Source: Pedobacter sp. MR2016-24 (GTDB lineage: Bacteria; Bacteroidota; Bacteroidia; Sphingobacteriales; Sphingobacteriaceae). From it: DNA of 64,000 nt. The stretch is taken from positions 496,001 to 560,000 of the forward strand of contig NZ_JAPIVO010000003.1 in NCBI RefSeq assembly GCF_026239655.1. Direction: 5' to 3'. Made by a program: the position numbers and the translations under genes. Below are positions 26,783 through 36,095 of the stretch, one piece after another (the first letter of the stretch is position 1; each line of letters begins with the position of its first letter). The notes below the pieces were generated by a model, which worked only from the letters and a program-made list of their open reading frames with translations, had not been told where the DNA came from and ran no database searches.

Positions 26783-27439
26783 ATGGAAATTCTCTCTCTG
26801 CTCCACAAAGGCAACATCACCATTCATGTATTCGCAGGTTCCTTAGCCCTCCTTACCGGAATATATATTTTATTTAAAGCTAAAAGAACCAGAATCCACC
26901 GGATCTCGGGAAGGGTCTTTCTGCTGCTTTTAGCCATTGTGGTTTTTACCGGACTTTCGGGTGTATTTATATTCAAGCGACACAGTTTTCTGCTGGTCAT
27001 CACAGTGCTGAGCGGATACATGGGATTTTCAGGTTTACGTGCCATCCGCAGCAAATCTAACAAACCGCAGGTGCTCGATATAGCGGTGGCCTTCCTGGCA
27101 CTCGCTTCCGTTATCTTTTTCCTCTGGTATTTCACCAAAACAGGTATGGTATGGTCAGGAATTATTATCTATAGCACCGTCGCTTACCTTATTATGGCAG
27201 TTGTGTATGATCTTTCCAGGTACTTTATCCCGAAAAAAGTCTATGGAAAATTATGGCTTTATGAACATATACTCAAAATGGTTAGTGCTTTTAGTGGTCT
27301 GCTCTCCGCTTTTTCAGGAACTGTATTGCCGCAATATCAGCCCTATAGTCAATTTTTACCCTCCGTACTGGGCAGTCTGATTGCTGTTGGTTTCATAATT
27401 TCGGCAGGCATTAATTTGAATAAGGCAAATACTTATTAA
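26783..27439 (+). CDS. DUF2306-like membrane protein
   Basis: 218 residues with about seven hydrophobic helices. The start (NITIHVFAGSLALLTGIYILF, then HRISGRVFLLLLAIVVFTGL) has the conserved His residues of DUF2306 proteins, which resemble heme- or quinone-binding four-helix membrane proteins; function is unknown. It follows the AraC regulator by 80 bp on the same strand and may be its target. Its stop overlaps the stop of the convergent gene. Confidence 0.82.
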   Translation: MEILSLLHKGNITIHVFAGSLALLTGIYILFKAKRTRIHRISGRVFLLLLAIVVFTGLSGVFIFKRHSFLLVITVLSGYMGFSGLRAIRSKSNKPQVLDIAVAFLALASVIFFLWYFTKTGMVWSGIIIYSTVAYLIMAVVYDLSRYFIPKKVYGKLWLYEHILKMVSAFSGLLSAFSGTVLPQYQPYSQFLPSVLGSLIAVGFIISAGINLNKANTY

Positions 27440-28605
27440 AATTCGTAAGTCGACCTATGTCCAATTTCAATCACCAGATCCTTGATCAGTTCTCTTCCGC
27501 TGTGCCATCGTTTTAAGCGGTTAATGTATTGAATTTCCTGTCTGTCTTTAATTTCCTGATCTGGCAGGTAATAATCAGACATGATCGCTTTCATAGCATT
27601 ATGGATTTCAGACAAGCCTGCATTCAATATGAATTCCGGATTACTCGTAACTAAATCCGCCAGTGCATCCGCCATGCTTGCTGCATAATATGGACAATTC
27701 CAGTCGTGACGGTAAGGGTCATCGCCTTTTACATTTACCTTCTGCAGCGGATGCGAAAGATCTTCTACGATCTCCACAATCGCATCGCCGAACACATGCG
27801 TATATTCTTCAATAAAATGATTCCACCAGCGCGGGTGATGCGGCAGTTCTTTCAGTAAGGTATCACAGACCATCACACGCTTGGGGAAGTCCGGTTTTGC
27901 CGGATCCATAACGACAAGAGACACGCCAAAATGACCTTCTTTCGGTGAATGCCTGCTATAGATCACGAAAAACTGTGGTTCTGTCTCACCCGCTTCGTGC
28001 ATGACGGTAGTCAGCTCCTTCATATCTTTTAAGCGATCTTCCAGGAAACCACGTTTGAAAAACACATGCAGATTACCCACTGATTTCGCGGTGCAGCGTT
28101 TACTATTTTCATCAAATACATTGTTGTTGGCCGGGCGACTTGTAAAATGATTACCACTATTATAGCGAATTTCTTCTGAGTCGGACGGATAATTACTTAC
28201 ATCTGCCGTATCCCCTGCTTCGGTCTGCTTATTCGGATGAACCGAGCGGAACGGAACGTGCATACGCTCACTATCCATCCGGCGGGCAAGGTTATAAATC
28301 CGTTCCTCTATACCAGCCAGCAAAGGGTCTCCGCTTACAGGATCAAAATATACACTTCCTGCACGACGCCCCAGATGACAAGCGATGAAACGATTTTTGA
28401 GTAGCTGCTGGATGGGATGCTGGGTATTCAGAAAGAAATCACGCAAAGCATCATTTACCAGGTATTCATCCAGCGTCTGATTGAATTGAAGCAGTGTTTT
28501 ATCCGCATGTTCCTCTACCCACGCCCGCAAAAACAGGTATACTTTCCGGTCGAAAGCGTAATTAGCCGCTAATGCGATTTCCTTTGTAAGAGTGCAGTTT
28601 TTCAT
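27436..28605 (-). CDS. Possible clan-CE cysteine protease/acetyltransferase-like protein (unassigned family)
   Basis: 389 residues, no signal peptide; no family recognised with certainty. Its middle resembles the Ulp1/YopJ clan: His225 in EGHFGVSLVVMDP, Asp248 in RVMVCDTL after a beta-hairpin, and Cys304 in YRHDWNCPYYAAS at the start of a helix. Order and spacing (23 and 56 residues) fit the His-Asp-Cys layout of SUMO proteases and YopJ effectors. The oxyanion Gln normally about six residues before Cys is not there (Tyr298; the nearest upstream Gln is 288), which weakens the case. The N-terminal 200 residues are helical and polar. Such enzymes are mainly known from pathogens and eukaryotes. 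It stands alone, with an AT-rich upstream region. Confidence 0.6.
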   Translation of the reverse strand: MKNCTLTKEIALAANYAFDRKVYLFLRAWVEEHADKTLLQFNQTLDEYLVNDALRDFFLNTQHPIQQLLKNRFIACHLGRRAGSVYFDPVSGDPLLAGIEERIYNLARRMDSERMHVPFRSVHPNKQTEAGDTADVSNYPSDSEEIRYNSGNHFTSRPANNNVFDENSKRCTAKSVGNLHVFFKRGFLEDRLKDMKELTTVMHEAGETEPQFFVIYSRHSPKEGHFGVSLVVMDPAKPDFPKRVMVCDTLLKELPHHPRWWNHFIEEYTHVFGDAIVEIVEDLSHPLQKVNVKGDDPYRHDWNCPYYAASMADALADLVTSNPEFILNAGLSEIHNAMKAIMSDYYLPDQEIKDRQEIQYINRLKRWHSGRELIKDLVIEIGHRSTYEF

Positions 28606-28961
28606 AAAATTTTCCGGGGAGATATAAATGAGCTATCGCTTTAATAGCCGATGAAACACATTATCAAGATAACGAAGTTTCACAGTTTTATTGCATCTAA
28701 ATATGCAAATTATCTATAATAAATTCGCAAGTGAAAGTGTAACAGTTTTAATATGTGTGATTTTGATCAAATTCCGGTAAATAGTGACCCTAACGGACAA
28801 TTCCTTATCAATAAATGGCTCTGAATTGCCTCTTTTTGTCGTTCTCAGTATTACCTGTTGTTAAAAAAAAGAAGCAAGATCAGAAAAACGCATAAATCAC
28901 CGACATCGCTGCAAAGTATCCCGGTGATATTAAAGGAATGGGTAATGGTTGTTGCTCAACC
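28606..28961. other. AT-rich intergenic region without recognisable gene
   Basis: 356 bp between the start of the putative protease gene and the end of an AraC gene. It is AT-rich, with two copies of ACAGTTTTA about 60 bp apart, and presumably holds the protease promoter; no clear -7/-33 or sigma54 element was found. No RNA gene or hairpin terminator seen. Confidence 0.6.
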
Positions 28962-29858
28962 TCAGTTAAATCCCTGCCTAAACTCCAGGGGCGACATTTT
29001 GGTTTTCTTTTTAAATAGTGTACTGAAGGACTGCGCATGTTCAAAACCCAGGTTATATGCGATTTCACTAACAGATGCGTTTGTAGTAGACAGTTTTTCC
29101 TTCGCTTTTTCGATCAGTTTCTCGTGCAGATGCTGCTGTGTATTCTGACCGGTATGCACACGAAGCAAATCACTCAGATAATTTGATGAAAGATTCATAT
29201 GTTCTGCAATACGTTGTACCGTGAGCAAACCTTGCTGACCAGCTTGATTCGCATTGAAATAACTGTCTACAAACTGTTCAAATTTAGTCAGCAGTTCATA
29301 GTTGTTATTTTTACGCGTAATGAACTGCCGCTCGTAAAACCGGTTGGAATAGTTGAGCAGCAGTTCAATCTGCGACAGAATGATTTCCTGTGTATGTTTA
29401 TCAATATGCACACATTCCTTATCTATTTTATGGAGTATCGCAATCAGATCATCTTCCTCATCTGCAGAGAGATGTAATGCCTCATTTACAGCATAGGAGA
29501 AATAACCATAATTACCTATGGTACCTGCCAGGGGATGTTTGAGCAGAAAATCAGGATGGAAGATCAGCAGGTAGCCTGATCCGCATTCCATATTCCGGAG
29601 ATCCAGGTACTGCACCTGATTTGGTGCAGTGAAACTCAGCACTCCCTTATCATAATCATAATGCTGCTGACCATACCTGATCTTTCCCTTTGCCTCTCGT
29701 TTCAGTGCCACACAGTAAAAGCGGTTTACAAAACCCTTCCATATATCATCCTCCAGGAAGATGCTCTCTGCAAGATTAATGACGCTAACCAGCGGATGTT
29801 TAGGTGCTGGCAGCGATAACAAACGGTGAAATTCTGAAACAGAGTTGATGGCATTCAT
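28962..29858 (-). CDS. AraC-family transcriptional regulator
   Basis: 298 residues. The N-terminal cupin-like ligand domain (to about 180) is followed by an AraC DNA-binding domain with HTH1 (LLTVQRIAEHMNLSSNYLSDLL) and HTH2 (ASVSEIAYNLGFEHAQSFSTLFKKK). It lies 19 bp after the aldo/keto reductase gene in the same direction, so the two are co-transcribed and the regulator probably controls that operon. Confidence 0.92.
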   Translation of the reverse strand: MNAINSVSEFHRLLSLPAPKHPLVSVINLAESIFLEDDIWKGFVNRFYCVALKREAKGKIRYGQQHYDYDKGVLSFTAPNQVQYLDLRNMECGSGYLLIFHPDFLLKHPLAGTIGNYGYFSYAVNEALHLSADEEDDLIAILHKIDKECVHIDKHTQEIILSQIELLLNYSNRFYERQFITRKNNNYELLTKFEQFVDSYFNANQAGQQGLLTVQRIAEHMNLSSNYLSDLLRVHTGQNTQQHLHEKLIEKAKEKLSTTNASVSEIAYNLGFEHAQSFSTLFKKKTKMSPLEFRQGFN

Positions 29859-29877
29859 AGTACTAAATTAAAGATAA

Positions 29878-30882
29878 TTAATCGATAAGCCCCATACTGA
29901 ACTCATCATATGGTTTACCAGTATCTGTTCCTAAAGGAACGATACTTTCCAGTTTTTCCAAATCAGCTGTGCTCAATTGTATCTCGGCAGACAATAAGTT
30001 CTGTTCCAGGTATTTTCTGCGTTTTGTTCCCGGAATAGGAAGGATTCCTTTGCTCATGATCCATGCCAGCGCCAATTGTGATGATGTTACATTTTTTTCT
30101 GCTGCCAGAGCCTCAATGGCTTTGACCAATTCTATGTTTTTGTAGAAGTGATTTTCCTGAAAACGGGGGATTTCGCGACGGAAATCATGCTCAGGTAAGT
30201 CATCAATACTTCGGATTTGTCCGGACAAAAACCCGCGACCCAGCGGAGAATAAGCCACAAAGCCAATACCAAGCTCAGTCAGGGTTTCCAATACACCACG
30301 TTCTTCTACAGTACGTTCAAATAAGGAATATTCACTTTGCACCGCTGTTACCGGATGCACTGCATTAGCTCGTTTTACCGTTTCTGATGATACTTCAGAC
30401 AAGCCGATATAGCCAATTTTACCTTCTTTAACCAGATCAGCCATAGCTGCTACGGTTTCTTCAATCGGTGTTCCTTTATCCAGGCGATGCATATAATACA
30501 GGTCTATATAATCTGTATTGAGGTTTTTTAGTGAACGCTCTATCGATTTCTTCACGTATTCTTTTTTGCCATTGATGGCCCAGGTTAATTTATCATTATC
30601 GTCTATTTCCCAACCAAATTTAGAAGCGATGATGTATTCGTTTCTCTTACCATGGATGGCTTTTGCAATCAGCTGTTCGTTTTTGAACGGGCCGTATAAG
30701 TCTGCCGTGTCCAGAAAATTGCCACCCAGCTCTAACGACCTGTGGATGGTAGCAATCGCTTCCTCTTCATCTGCCGGACCGTACATGTGCGCGTCTTCAA
30801 ACCCTGTCATGCCCATACAGCCAAGACCAACTTTCGGAACAATTAGTCCCTGATTTCCCAATGCTATTTTTTCTATTTCCAT
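29878..30882 (-). CDS. Aldo/keto reductase
   Basis: 334 residues, TIM-barrel NADPH-dependent oxidoreductase. The catalytic tetrad is visible: Asp58 and Tyr63 (FLDTADLYGP), Lys88 (IASKFGW) and His132 (YYMHRLD). The C-terminal cofactor motif is PIPGTKRRKYLEQN. It resembles the YajO/Tas-like broad-substrate reductases of carbonyl compounds. It is first in a two-gene unit with the AraC regulator. Confidence 0.95.
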   Translation of the reverse strand: MEIEKIALGNQGLIVPKVGLGCMGMTGFEDAHMYGPADEEEAIATIHRSLELGGNFLDTADLYGPFKNEQLIAKAIHGKRNEYIIASKFGWEIDDNDKLTWAINGKKEYVKKSIERSLKNLNTDYIDLYYMHRLDKGTPIEETVAAMADLVKEGKIGYIGLSEVSSETVKRANAVHPVTAVQSEYSLFERTVEERGVLETLTELGIGFVAYSPLGRGFLSGQIRSIDDLPEHDFRREIPRFQENHFYKNIELVKAIEALAAEKNVTSSQLALAWIMSKGILPIPGTKRRKYLEQNLLSAEIQLSTADLEKLESIVPLGTDTGKPYDEFSMGLID

Positions 30883-30972
30883 GATGATATATTAATCATT
30901 CAAAGGTCGCCAGGAAACATGCTGCTGCTGTATGCAAAACCCCGAAGGTTGTATGTAAATCAAGGATAGAAA

Positions 30973-32331
30973 TCAATCACGCCCTTCAATTGTGCCGGAA
31001 GGCTTCACATTTATTCTGTGTTTAGATTTTTTTGTTAAATATTGCTGGATCTTGATATTCTCCCACATGATCAGTTTGTCTTCAATCTTGGAAAATGCCC
31101 TGATCTCTCCATCCTGAGAAATTACCAGTCCCAGCGAGGAGGGATGGTTCCAGCAATAGGCAATCATAGACCGGTGCCTGGTGCCATAATGTTTCGGATC
31201 ATGCGGCGTTAGCGACTTGGCTGTTGCCGTTGCGGTGGCAGAAATATAAATCTTGCCCGGCATTTTTTTAGCGCGCAGCACGGCACCAAAACCATTCGTG
31301 ACCATGCTTCTGTTAAACAAGACGACGCCATCTACACAACTCTGTGAGGCGATAAAACTGATTGCACCAGTGATCTCATCACCGGTTCCTTTTTTATTGT
31401 AAAAAGATCCTGATTCTCTCAGGTACAGCATTTTACTTACAGAACGCCTGCCCGCCAGAAAATCACCCTCAATTCTGTTTTCAGAAACAAAGTTATCCAC
31501 CGAAGCCATTGCATGCGCAATCATAGCAGAAGTTAAGCGCTCATACTGTATCCTGTATTTGACATCCAGATCCACACTGTCATCTGCAATCAGGATTGCT
31601 CCGCCATGCTGGTAACTCTGAATTTTTAGCAGTAATCTTGAGAAGGTCTGGATCCATAAGTTGTCCAGAAAGTCCTCCCAGTCCGCATAAAGTTCTGCGG
31701 GATGGTTCTTTTCTAAATAATCCCGCATCGTTACCTTTAGAAAATCTGCATTCTTTTTAAGCATCTTGGAAATAGGCCCAATGGTAAGCACATCAACATA
31801 ACGCTTCACCAGTACATTTTGCTTCAGCGTAGCCAGCAACTCATAATCGAACATAACATTCAGCGTGCCGATATCACTTACCGATACCTGAAAGAGGCCC
31901 GGCTGTTCTGAGTCGGTATCAGATTCATAGTTCAGGAAATTCTGGTAATGCATTGCCTGATCAATCAGTCCCCAGATATGCAGTTCCCCTTTCTCATTAT
32001 AATAAACTGCCAGCGAAGAACTCAACGGATCTGCAGCCTTGGATATTTTGGCCAGCGATTTCGTCGTCATCGGTATGTGCTTTTCAAAAGCAACACAGCT
32101 CCACCTTTCCGGCACTATGCGTCCCGGCGGTGTCGGATCCGGATTCTCCGGATCGATAAAAGTAATGGTTACCCTGATTAAATCACTCTCCTCTTTACAC
32201 ATACTCGAATAAAAGAGGCAGTCAAAAAGATCTTCAAGAACTTTTAAATCCGGCAGTGCCAGTTTACTTCTGCTGAGCTTCAGTTTATTTTGTACGAGAA
32301 GAGCAAGGTCCTGCGGGCGTGAATTTTCCAA
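30973..32331 (-). CDS. DisA-N-like nucleotide-binding (DACNV-type sensor) protein
   Basis: 452 residues, no signal peptide or membrane helix. The C-terminal third resembles the DisA/CdaA diadenylate cyclase domain: DGV at 334-336 where active enzymes have DGA, and GTRHRS at 383-388 with the RHR motif kept, then SLGLVISQDGEIRAF. The N-terminal 230 residues are specific to this group. Bacteroidota proteins of this build are, as far as I recall, named putative sensor domain DACNV proteins and thought to bind rather than make nucleotides. The DGA to DGV change argues for sensing but does not prove loss of activity. No obvious effector gene is adjacent. Confidence 0.75.
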   Translation of the reverse strand: MENSRPQDLALLVQNKLKLSRSKLALPDLKVLEDLFDCLFYSSMCKEESDLIRVTITFIDPENPDPTPPGRIVPERWSCVAFEKHIPMTTKSLAKISKAADPLSSSLAVYYNEKGELHIWGLIDQAMHYQNFLNYESDTDSEQPGLFQVSVSDIGTLNVMFDYELLATLKQNVLVKRYVDVLTIGPISKMLKKNADFLKVTMRDYLEKNHPAELYADWEDFLDNLWIQTFSRLLLKIQSYQHGGAILIADDSVDLDVKYRIQYERLTSAMIAHAMASVDNFVSENRIEGDFLAGRRSVSKMLYLRESGSFYNKKGTGDEITGAISFIASQSCVDGVVLFNRSMVTNGFGAVLRAKKMPGKIYISATATATAKSLTPHDPKHYGTRHRSMIAYCWNHPSSLGLVISQDGEIRAFSKIEDKLIMWENIKIQQYLTKKSKHRINVKPSGTIEGRD

Positions 32332-32433
32332 GTTCGAACGATTTTATATTTAAACACTTAAAGGTAGGAATCGTTTTAAGACACAGTGAAATATTTCAGT
32401 AGCCGCAGGTAGCCCTTGCTATTTAAATGTTAT

Positions 32434-33540
32434 TTATTCGCCCTCCATTGCCAGGGTAAGGTCGGTAGTAAACTCCAATCCCGTTGTGGTAAGTGCTGTA
32501 ATGATCAGCTTATACTGGCCAGCCGTGAGGCTTGAATTTTGTTTTACCCTTACCGCACCAGTTGTACTCTCTATTTCAAAAATCCCCTGCGAATTATCAT
32601 ATGCCACACCGTCTTTTGCAATAGAACTTATCCTGAATGTAGATTTGTAGCGCTCAGGATAGAGTACAGGTTTTGCGGATAAATAACCATTAGACAAAGC
32701 GATATGCAGCAAATTGAAAATCAGCGTAAGATCGTATTCCGGATAATAGGTTCCATAAAAGAATTTGATCTGCGGAATAAATACCACCCGGAGTTTTGTA
32801 GCAGCAACAGTAAAACCATCCTTTTGTAAAGCAGGTTCCAGGTTATAAGTCTGCTCGGCCTGCTTTTTAGTATCTCCCGCATTTGCTGAAAATCTGATCT
32901 GGGCACCTGTAATAGCGACTACTGAATTTGCATCAGCAACTGCGGGAAGGTACCAGGTAGTTCCTTCAGTAGATATAGCCGGGGCTTCAAGTTCAAAAAC
33001 GGCACCTTTGTCGCTATACAGCACATAAGCAAAAGGTATTCCGCCAGTTTCTTTCAAATCTTTAATACGGGCCTGAGCCGGGTTTACCCTTAAAGCCATA
33101 GTTTGCCGCCCGGTAATTGTTCCCTGCGAAGAACTGGCAACTACTGTTACCTTATAACTCTCCGGCAAGGTATTCCCATTTATCGAGGAAACCGCTCCAT
33201 TGGGATAAACTAAACGACTGTCAATATGTATTTTTCCCTGCTGTTTGTCGACCGTCACCGCCCTGGCCAGCTTGTCATATAATTTAACTCCGCTGCCGAT
33301 CTGGATATTCTCAGTTTCATTGAACTCGATTTTAAAAGTCAGGTCAGCCTGTCCGGTCAGCTCAGCTGGCAAGGGCAGATCAGTTACTTCACCGTATACG
33401 ACCGAAAGTGTTGAAGGAAGCGAAAGTGAAATCTCTTCAGGAACAACAGCTGCGTCTTTTTTGCAGGATGAGAATGTAAGTAAGAGCATGAAAATACCGG
33501 CGGCGCCAGGTAATAGCTTTTTGTAAGTTTTGAAAGTCAT
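32434..33540 (-). CDS. Cell-surface lipoprotein divergent from a ZnuD-like receptor
   Basis: 368 residues with a lipoprotein signal (lipobox FSSC, then KKDAAVVPEE). The rest is beta-rich, with cadherin/immunoglobulin-like stretches (LSVVYGEVTDLPLPAEL, KVTVVASSSQGTITG, YKLIITALTTTGLEF), possibly three repeats. No enzyme motif. Start at 33540 is chosen because an upstream ATG (33597) would place the operator inside the gene. It shares a promoter region with the receptor gene at 33666, suggesting joint regulation and perhaps a surface complex. Exact function unknown. Confidence 0.8.
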   Translation of the reverse strand: MTFKTYKKLLPGAAGIFMLLLTFSSCKKDAAVVPEEISLSLPSTLSVVYGEVTDLPLPAELTGQADLTFKIEFNETENIQIGSGVKLYDKLARAVTVDKQQGKIHIDSRLVYPNGAVSSINGNTLPESYKVTVVASSSQGTITGRQTMALRVNPAQARIKDLKETGGIPFAYVLYSDKGAVFELEAPAISTEGTTWYLPAVADANSVVAITGAQIRFSANAGDTKKQAEQTYNLEPALQKDGFTVAATKLRVVFIPQIKFFYGTYYPEYDLTLIFNLLHIALSNGYLSAKPVLYPERYKSTFRISSIAKDGVAYDNSQGIFEIESTTGAVRVKQNSSLTAGQYKLIITALTTTGLEFTTDLTLAMEGE

Positions 33541-33555
33541 GTGATTATTTTTTGC

Positions 33556-33621
33556 CGAAGGTATGAACATATTCGCTAATACGCAACACTGTTGCATTAG
33601 TGTTTTATTGTATTACATTTG
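33556..33621. promoter_or_regulatory. Back-to-back promoters around a shared palindrome (possible Fur/Zur-type operator)
   Basis: GCAACA-C-TGTTGC at 33583-33595 is a perfect palindrome. Each half contains a TGTTG that serves as -33 element: rightwards TGTTG (33590-33594), 19 bp, TACATTTG (33614-33621); leftwards TGTTG (33588-33584), 20 bp, TACCTTCG (33563-33556). Both -7 boxes fit TAnnTTTG (one exact, one with a mismatch). A repressor on the palindrome would block both promoters. Assigning it to a zinc or iron regulator is inference from the receptor type. Confidence 0.65.
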
Positions 33622-33665
33622 CAGCAGATTAAACAGAGACAGATCCATCCTATCAAAAAAAACAT

Positions 33666-36056
33666 ATGCCAGTTAAGCTTTCTATCTATTTTGCCCTTCC
33701 CCTATCTTTCCTATTCCTAAACCTTCACGGCACCGCACAGGAAAAGAAAAAAACAGATTCCCTTAAAACCATCCAGCTCCCTGCGGCAAAAATCAAGGGT
33801 AAAGAATCGAAAAAGAAATTTTCAAGAGAACTTACGCGGAACGAACTAGACCGCGTACAATCCCGCACACTCGGCGAAACCCTGAGTCGTACTCCTGGCA
33901 TACAAAATTCTTATTTCGGCCCTAACTCCGGTGCTCCGGTAATCAGGAGTCTCAGCGGAAACCGCGTTAAGATACTCAGCAACGGATTGTCAATTAACGA
34001 CCTCTCCGGAATGAGTCCGAATATCAACATCAACATTGATATGGATAATGTGTTGGGTATAGACGTTTTTATGGGCAATGCAAGTGTACTCTACGGTGGT
34101 AAAGCCATCGGCGGTGCCATCAACATAAAAGACAATACCATTCCCGTAGCACTTTTTCCTAAAATAGTGAGCGGCAAAGTTGTGCTGGAAGCGGGTACAA
34201 ATAGCGGCACCAGGCAGGCAGCTGATATCAATGGAAATATAAGAAAAAAATGGGCCTGCCATATTGGTGGTATGAATCAGCGCAACGGCAACCTGAAAAT
34301 TCCGGGAAATACAAAGGCACCAATTGCGTATGACCCCGGAATAGACAATCTTACAGAAACTATGGCGCAGGTGAAGGTGGATAAGGAGATTATCCGTAAT
34401 CTCACTTTATATCCCTACATCAGTCAGTTTGTCCTTAACAATTTAAATAATCCTGACTTTGGATTGAGTGAAGCAGATTTGTACACCATGCAGGCAAACT
34501 CTATCATTGGAGGTTTGCCTGTAGCCAATCCCACAAACGAAAAATATATAGCCGGTCAGGATCCGAATACACCATTTTCTACTACTGTCATTAAAGGCAT
34601 TCAGGACTATGCGCCCGTGACTAAGGGGATTATGCCTAACAGTCATGCAGAAAGCCGGGCTATTAATATAGGAACAAGTTATATAGGTAAAAACTTTTAT
34701 CTGGGGGTAGGATTCCGCGGTCTTGAAGGGTATTACGGGATTCCTGGTTTTGCCTTAAGCAGCAAAGCAGGACATACGCATGATGCGGTGACCCCTGAAT
34801 TGGAGTATTCCCCGATCAATACCCGGTCCTTATCAAATGCGATATTATTTGAAGCGTTGCTGAAACCTGAATTCGCAGCTGTATCCTCCTTAAAATTAAA
34901 TTATCTGTTGCAATTTGCTGACGACCGTGAACTGGTAGGGATCTACCAGGTAAATAAGTTTAACACAGAGAGACAAGCCCTTAGAATGGAAATTGAGCAA
35001 GGCAAATGGAAGTTCCTCACTGGCACCACCGGATTTGATTTTTCATTAATAGAGATGAAGGGAGAAGGCAAACTCAGGTATTTACCCAACAACCTGAGTC
35101 GTGAATCCGGTGTATTTACTTTACAAAGATTTGATCTTAGTCCTGCACATTTAAATGTGGGTTACAGACATGACCAGGTAGCCAGAAAAACTTTGCAGGA
35201 TGATACTTATAAAAGAAGCCGGGGACTTTCGGGTGGAAATCTATCTGCACGCGATTTTGGATTGAATCACTTTACTACGGATCTGCTTCTGGACATTTTC
35301 AAGGCAGTATACCTGAAGGCAGGTTTTACCCATGCAGAAAGAGCGCCTGATGTGAATGAATTATACGCAGGAAACGACCACTTTGCTATTATGGTGGAGG
35401 AAAATGGCGATGACCGGCTGAATAAAGAAGTTTCAAAAACATATGAACTCGGTGCTGGCCTGAATTACAAAGGCCTGAAGATTACTACAACCCATTACCA
35501 GACCGTATTTCAGGATTATTTGTATTTGGCACATACCGGAATTTCCCGTTCAGGTGGCTTTCTGGTGAAAGAATGGCGGGCATCGGACACCAAAATAGCA
35601 GGCTGGGAAACTGAACTGGCTTACAAATTATCCTGGGGAAAAGACAGAGCTGTAGAATTCTCTTCCTTTTTTGACCTGGTAAAAAATGAAAACACATCAG
35701 ACGACAGATTGCGAAAATGGGCTGAAGGAGATTATATGCCCAATCTACCCACCAGCAGATGTGGTTTATCCGGCACTATTGCAATGCCGAAATTTGATTT
35801 TTATATGGCTGTTGACCGTTATATGAAACAGCATTATCTCGGTAAAAACATCAATCCTGAGCCACCAATGCCTGCATATACTTTGCTGGCCGCCAAGGCT
35901 ACATACAAAACTACTTTCAGCGGATTAGGATTTGAATATTATGTTTCTGGAAATAACCTGCTGAATGCAGAGGCCCGTCCTCAGAATTCATTTTTGAAGT
36001 ACCTTGCCCCTTTACCAGGAAGGAATATTTCCATTGGGATCAAAGCAATCTTATAA
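33666..36056 (+). CDS. TonB-dependent outer-membrane receptor, ZnuD-like
   Basis: 796 residues: signal peptide to about residue 24, a plug domain with SRTPGIQNSYFGPNSGAPVIRSL (split here: PGIQNSYFG, APVIRSLSGNRVKILSNG), NVLGIDVFMGNASVLYGG and AIGGAINI, then a 22-strand barrel ending GRNISIGIKAIL. The plug phrase ..P.IR.L.GNR.K.L..G....D.S..SP matches the ZnuD group of zinc/heme receptors, unlike the SusC proteins here: no carboxypeptidase-like N-domain and no SusD partner. The substrate is probably a metal (inference). It is monocistronic, with a weak 9-bp hairpin at its end. Confidence 0.88.
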   Translation: MPVKLSIYFALPLSFLFLNLHGTAQEKKKTDSLKTIQLPAAKIKGKESKKKFSRELTRNELDRVQSRTLGETLSRTPGIQNSYFGPNSGAPVIRSLSGNRVKILSNGLSINDLSGMSPNININIDMDNVLGIDVFMGNASVLYGGKAIGGAINIKDNTIPVALFPKIVSGKVVLEAGTNSGTRQAADINGNIRKKWACHIGGMNQRNGNLKIPGNTKAPIAYDPGIDNLTETMAQVKVDKEIIRNLTLYPYISQFVLNNLNNPDFGLSEADLYTMQANSIIGGLPVANPTNEKYIAGQDPNTPFSTTVIKGIQDYAPVTKGIMPNSHAESRAINIGTSYIGKNFYLGVGFRGLEGYYGIPGFALSSKAGHTHDAVTPELEYSPINTRSLSNAILFEALLKPEFAAVSSLKLNYLLQFADDRELVGIYQVNKFNTERQALRMEIEQGKWKFLTGTTGFDFSLIEMKGEGKLRYLPNNLSRESGVFTLQRFDLSPAHLNVGYRHDQVARKTLQDDTYKRSRGLSGGNLSARDFGLNHFTTDLLLDIFKAVYLKAGFTHAERAPDVNELYAGNDHFAIMVEENGDDRLNKEVSKTYELGAGLNYKGLKITTTHYQTVFQDYLYLAHTGISRSGGFLVKEWRASDTKIAGWETELAYKLSWGKDRAVEFSSFFDLVKNENTSDDRLRKWAEGDYMPNLPTSRCGLSGTIAMPKFDFYMAVDRYMKQHYLGKNINPEPPMPAYTLLAAKATYKTTFSGLGFEYYVSGNNLLNAEARPQNSFLKYLAPLPGRNISIGIKAIL

Positions 36057-36069
36057 ATACAGATTGCTT
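36043..36069 (+). terminator. Hairpin at the end of the receptor gene
   Basis: AAGCAATCT (36043-36051) pairs with AGATTGCTT (36061-36069), overlapping the last codons of the receptor, with a 9-nt AT-rich loop; no T-tract follows, so terminator function is uncertain. Confidence 0.45.
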
Positions 36070-36095
36070 CGATCCGCCACAGGAATTGCTTCGAA

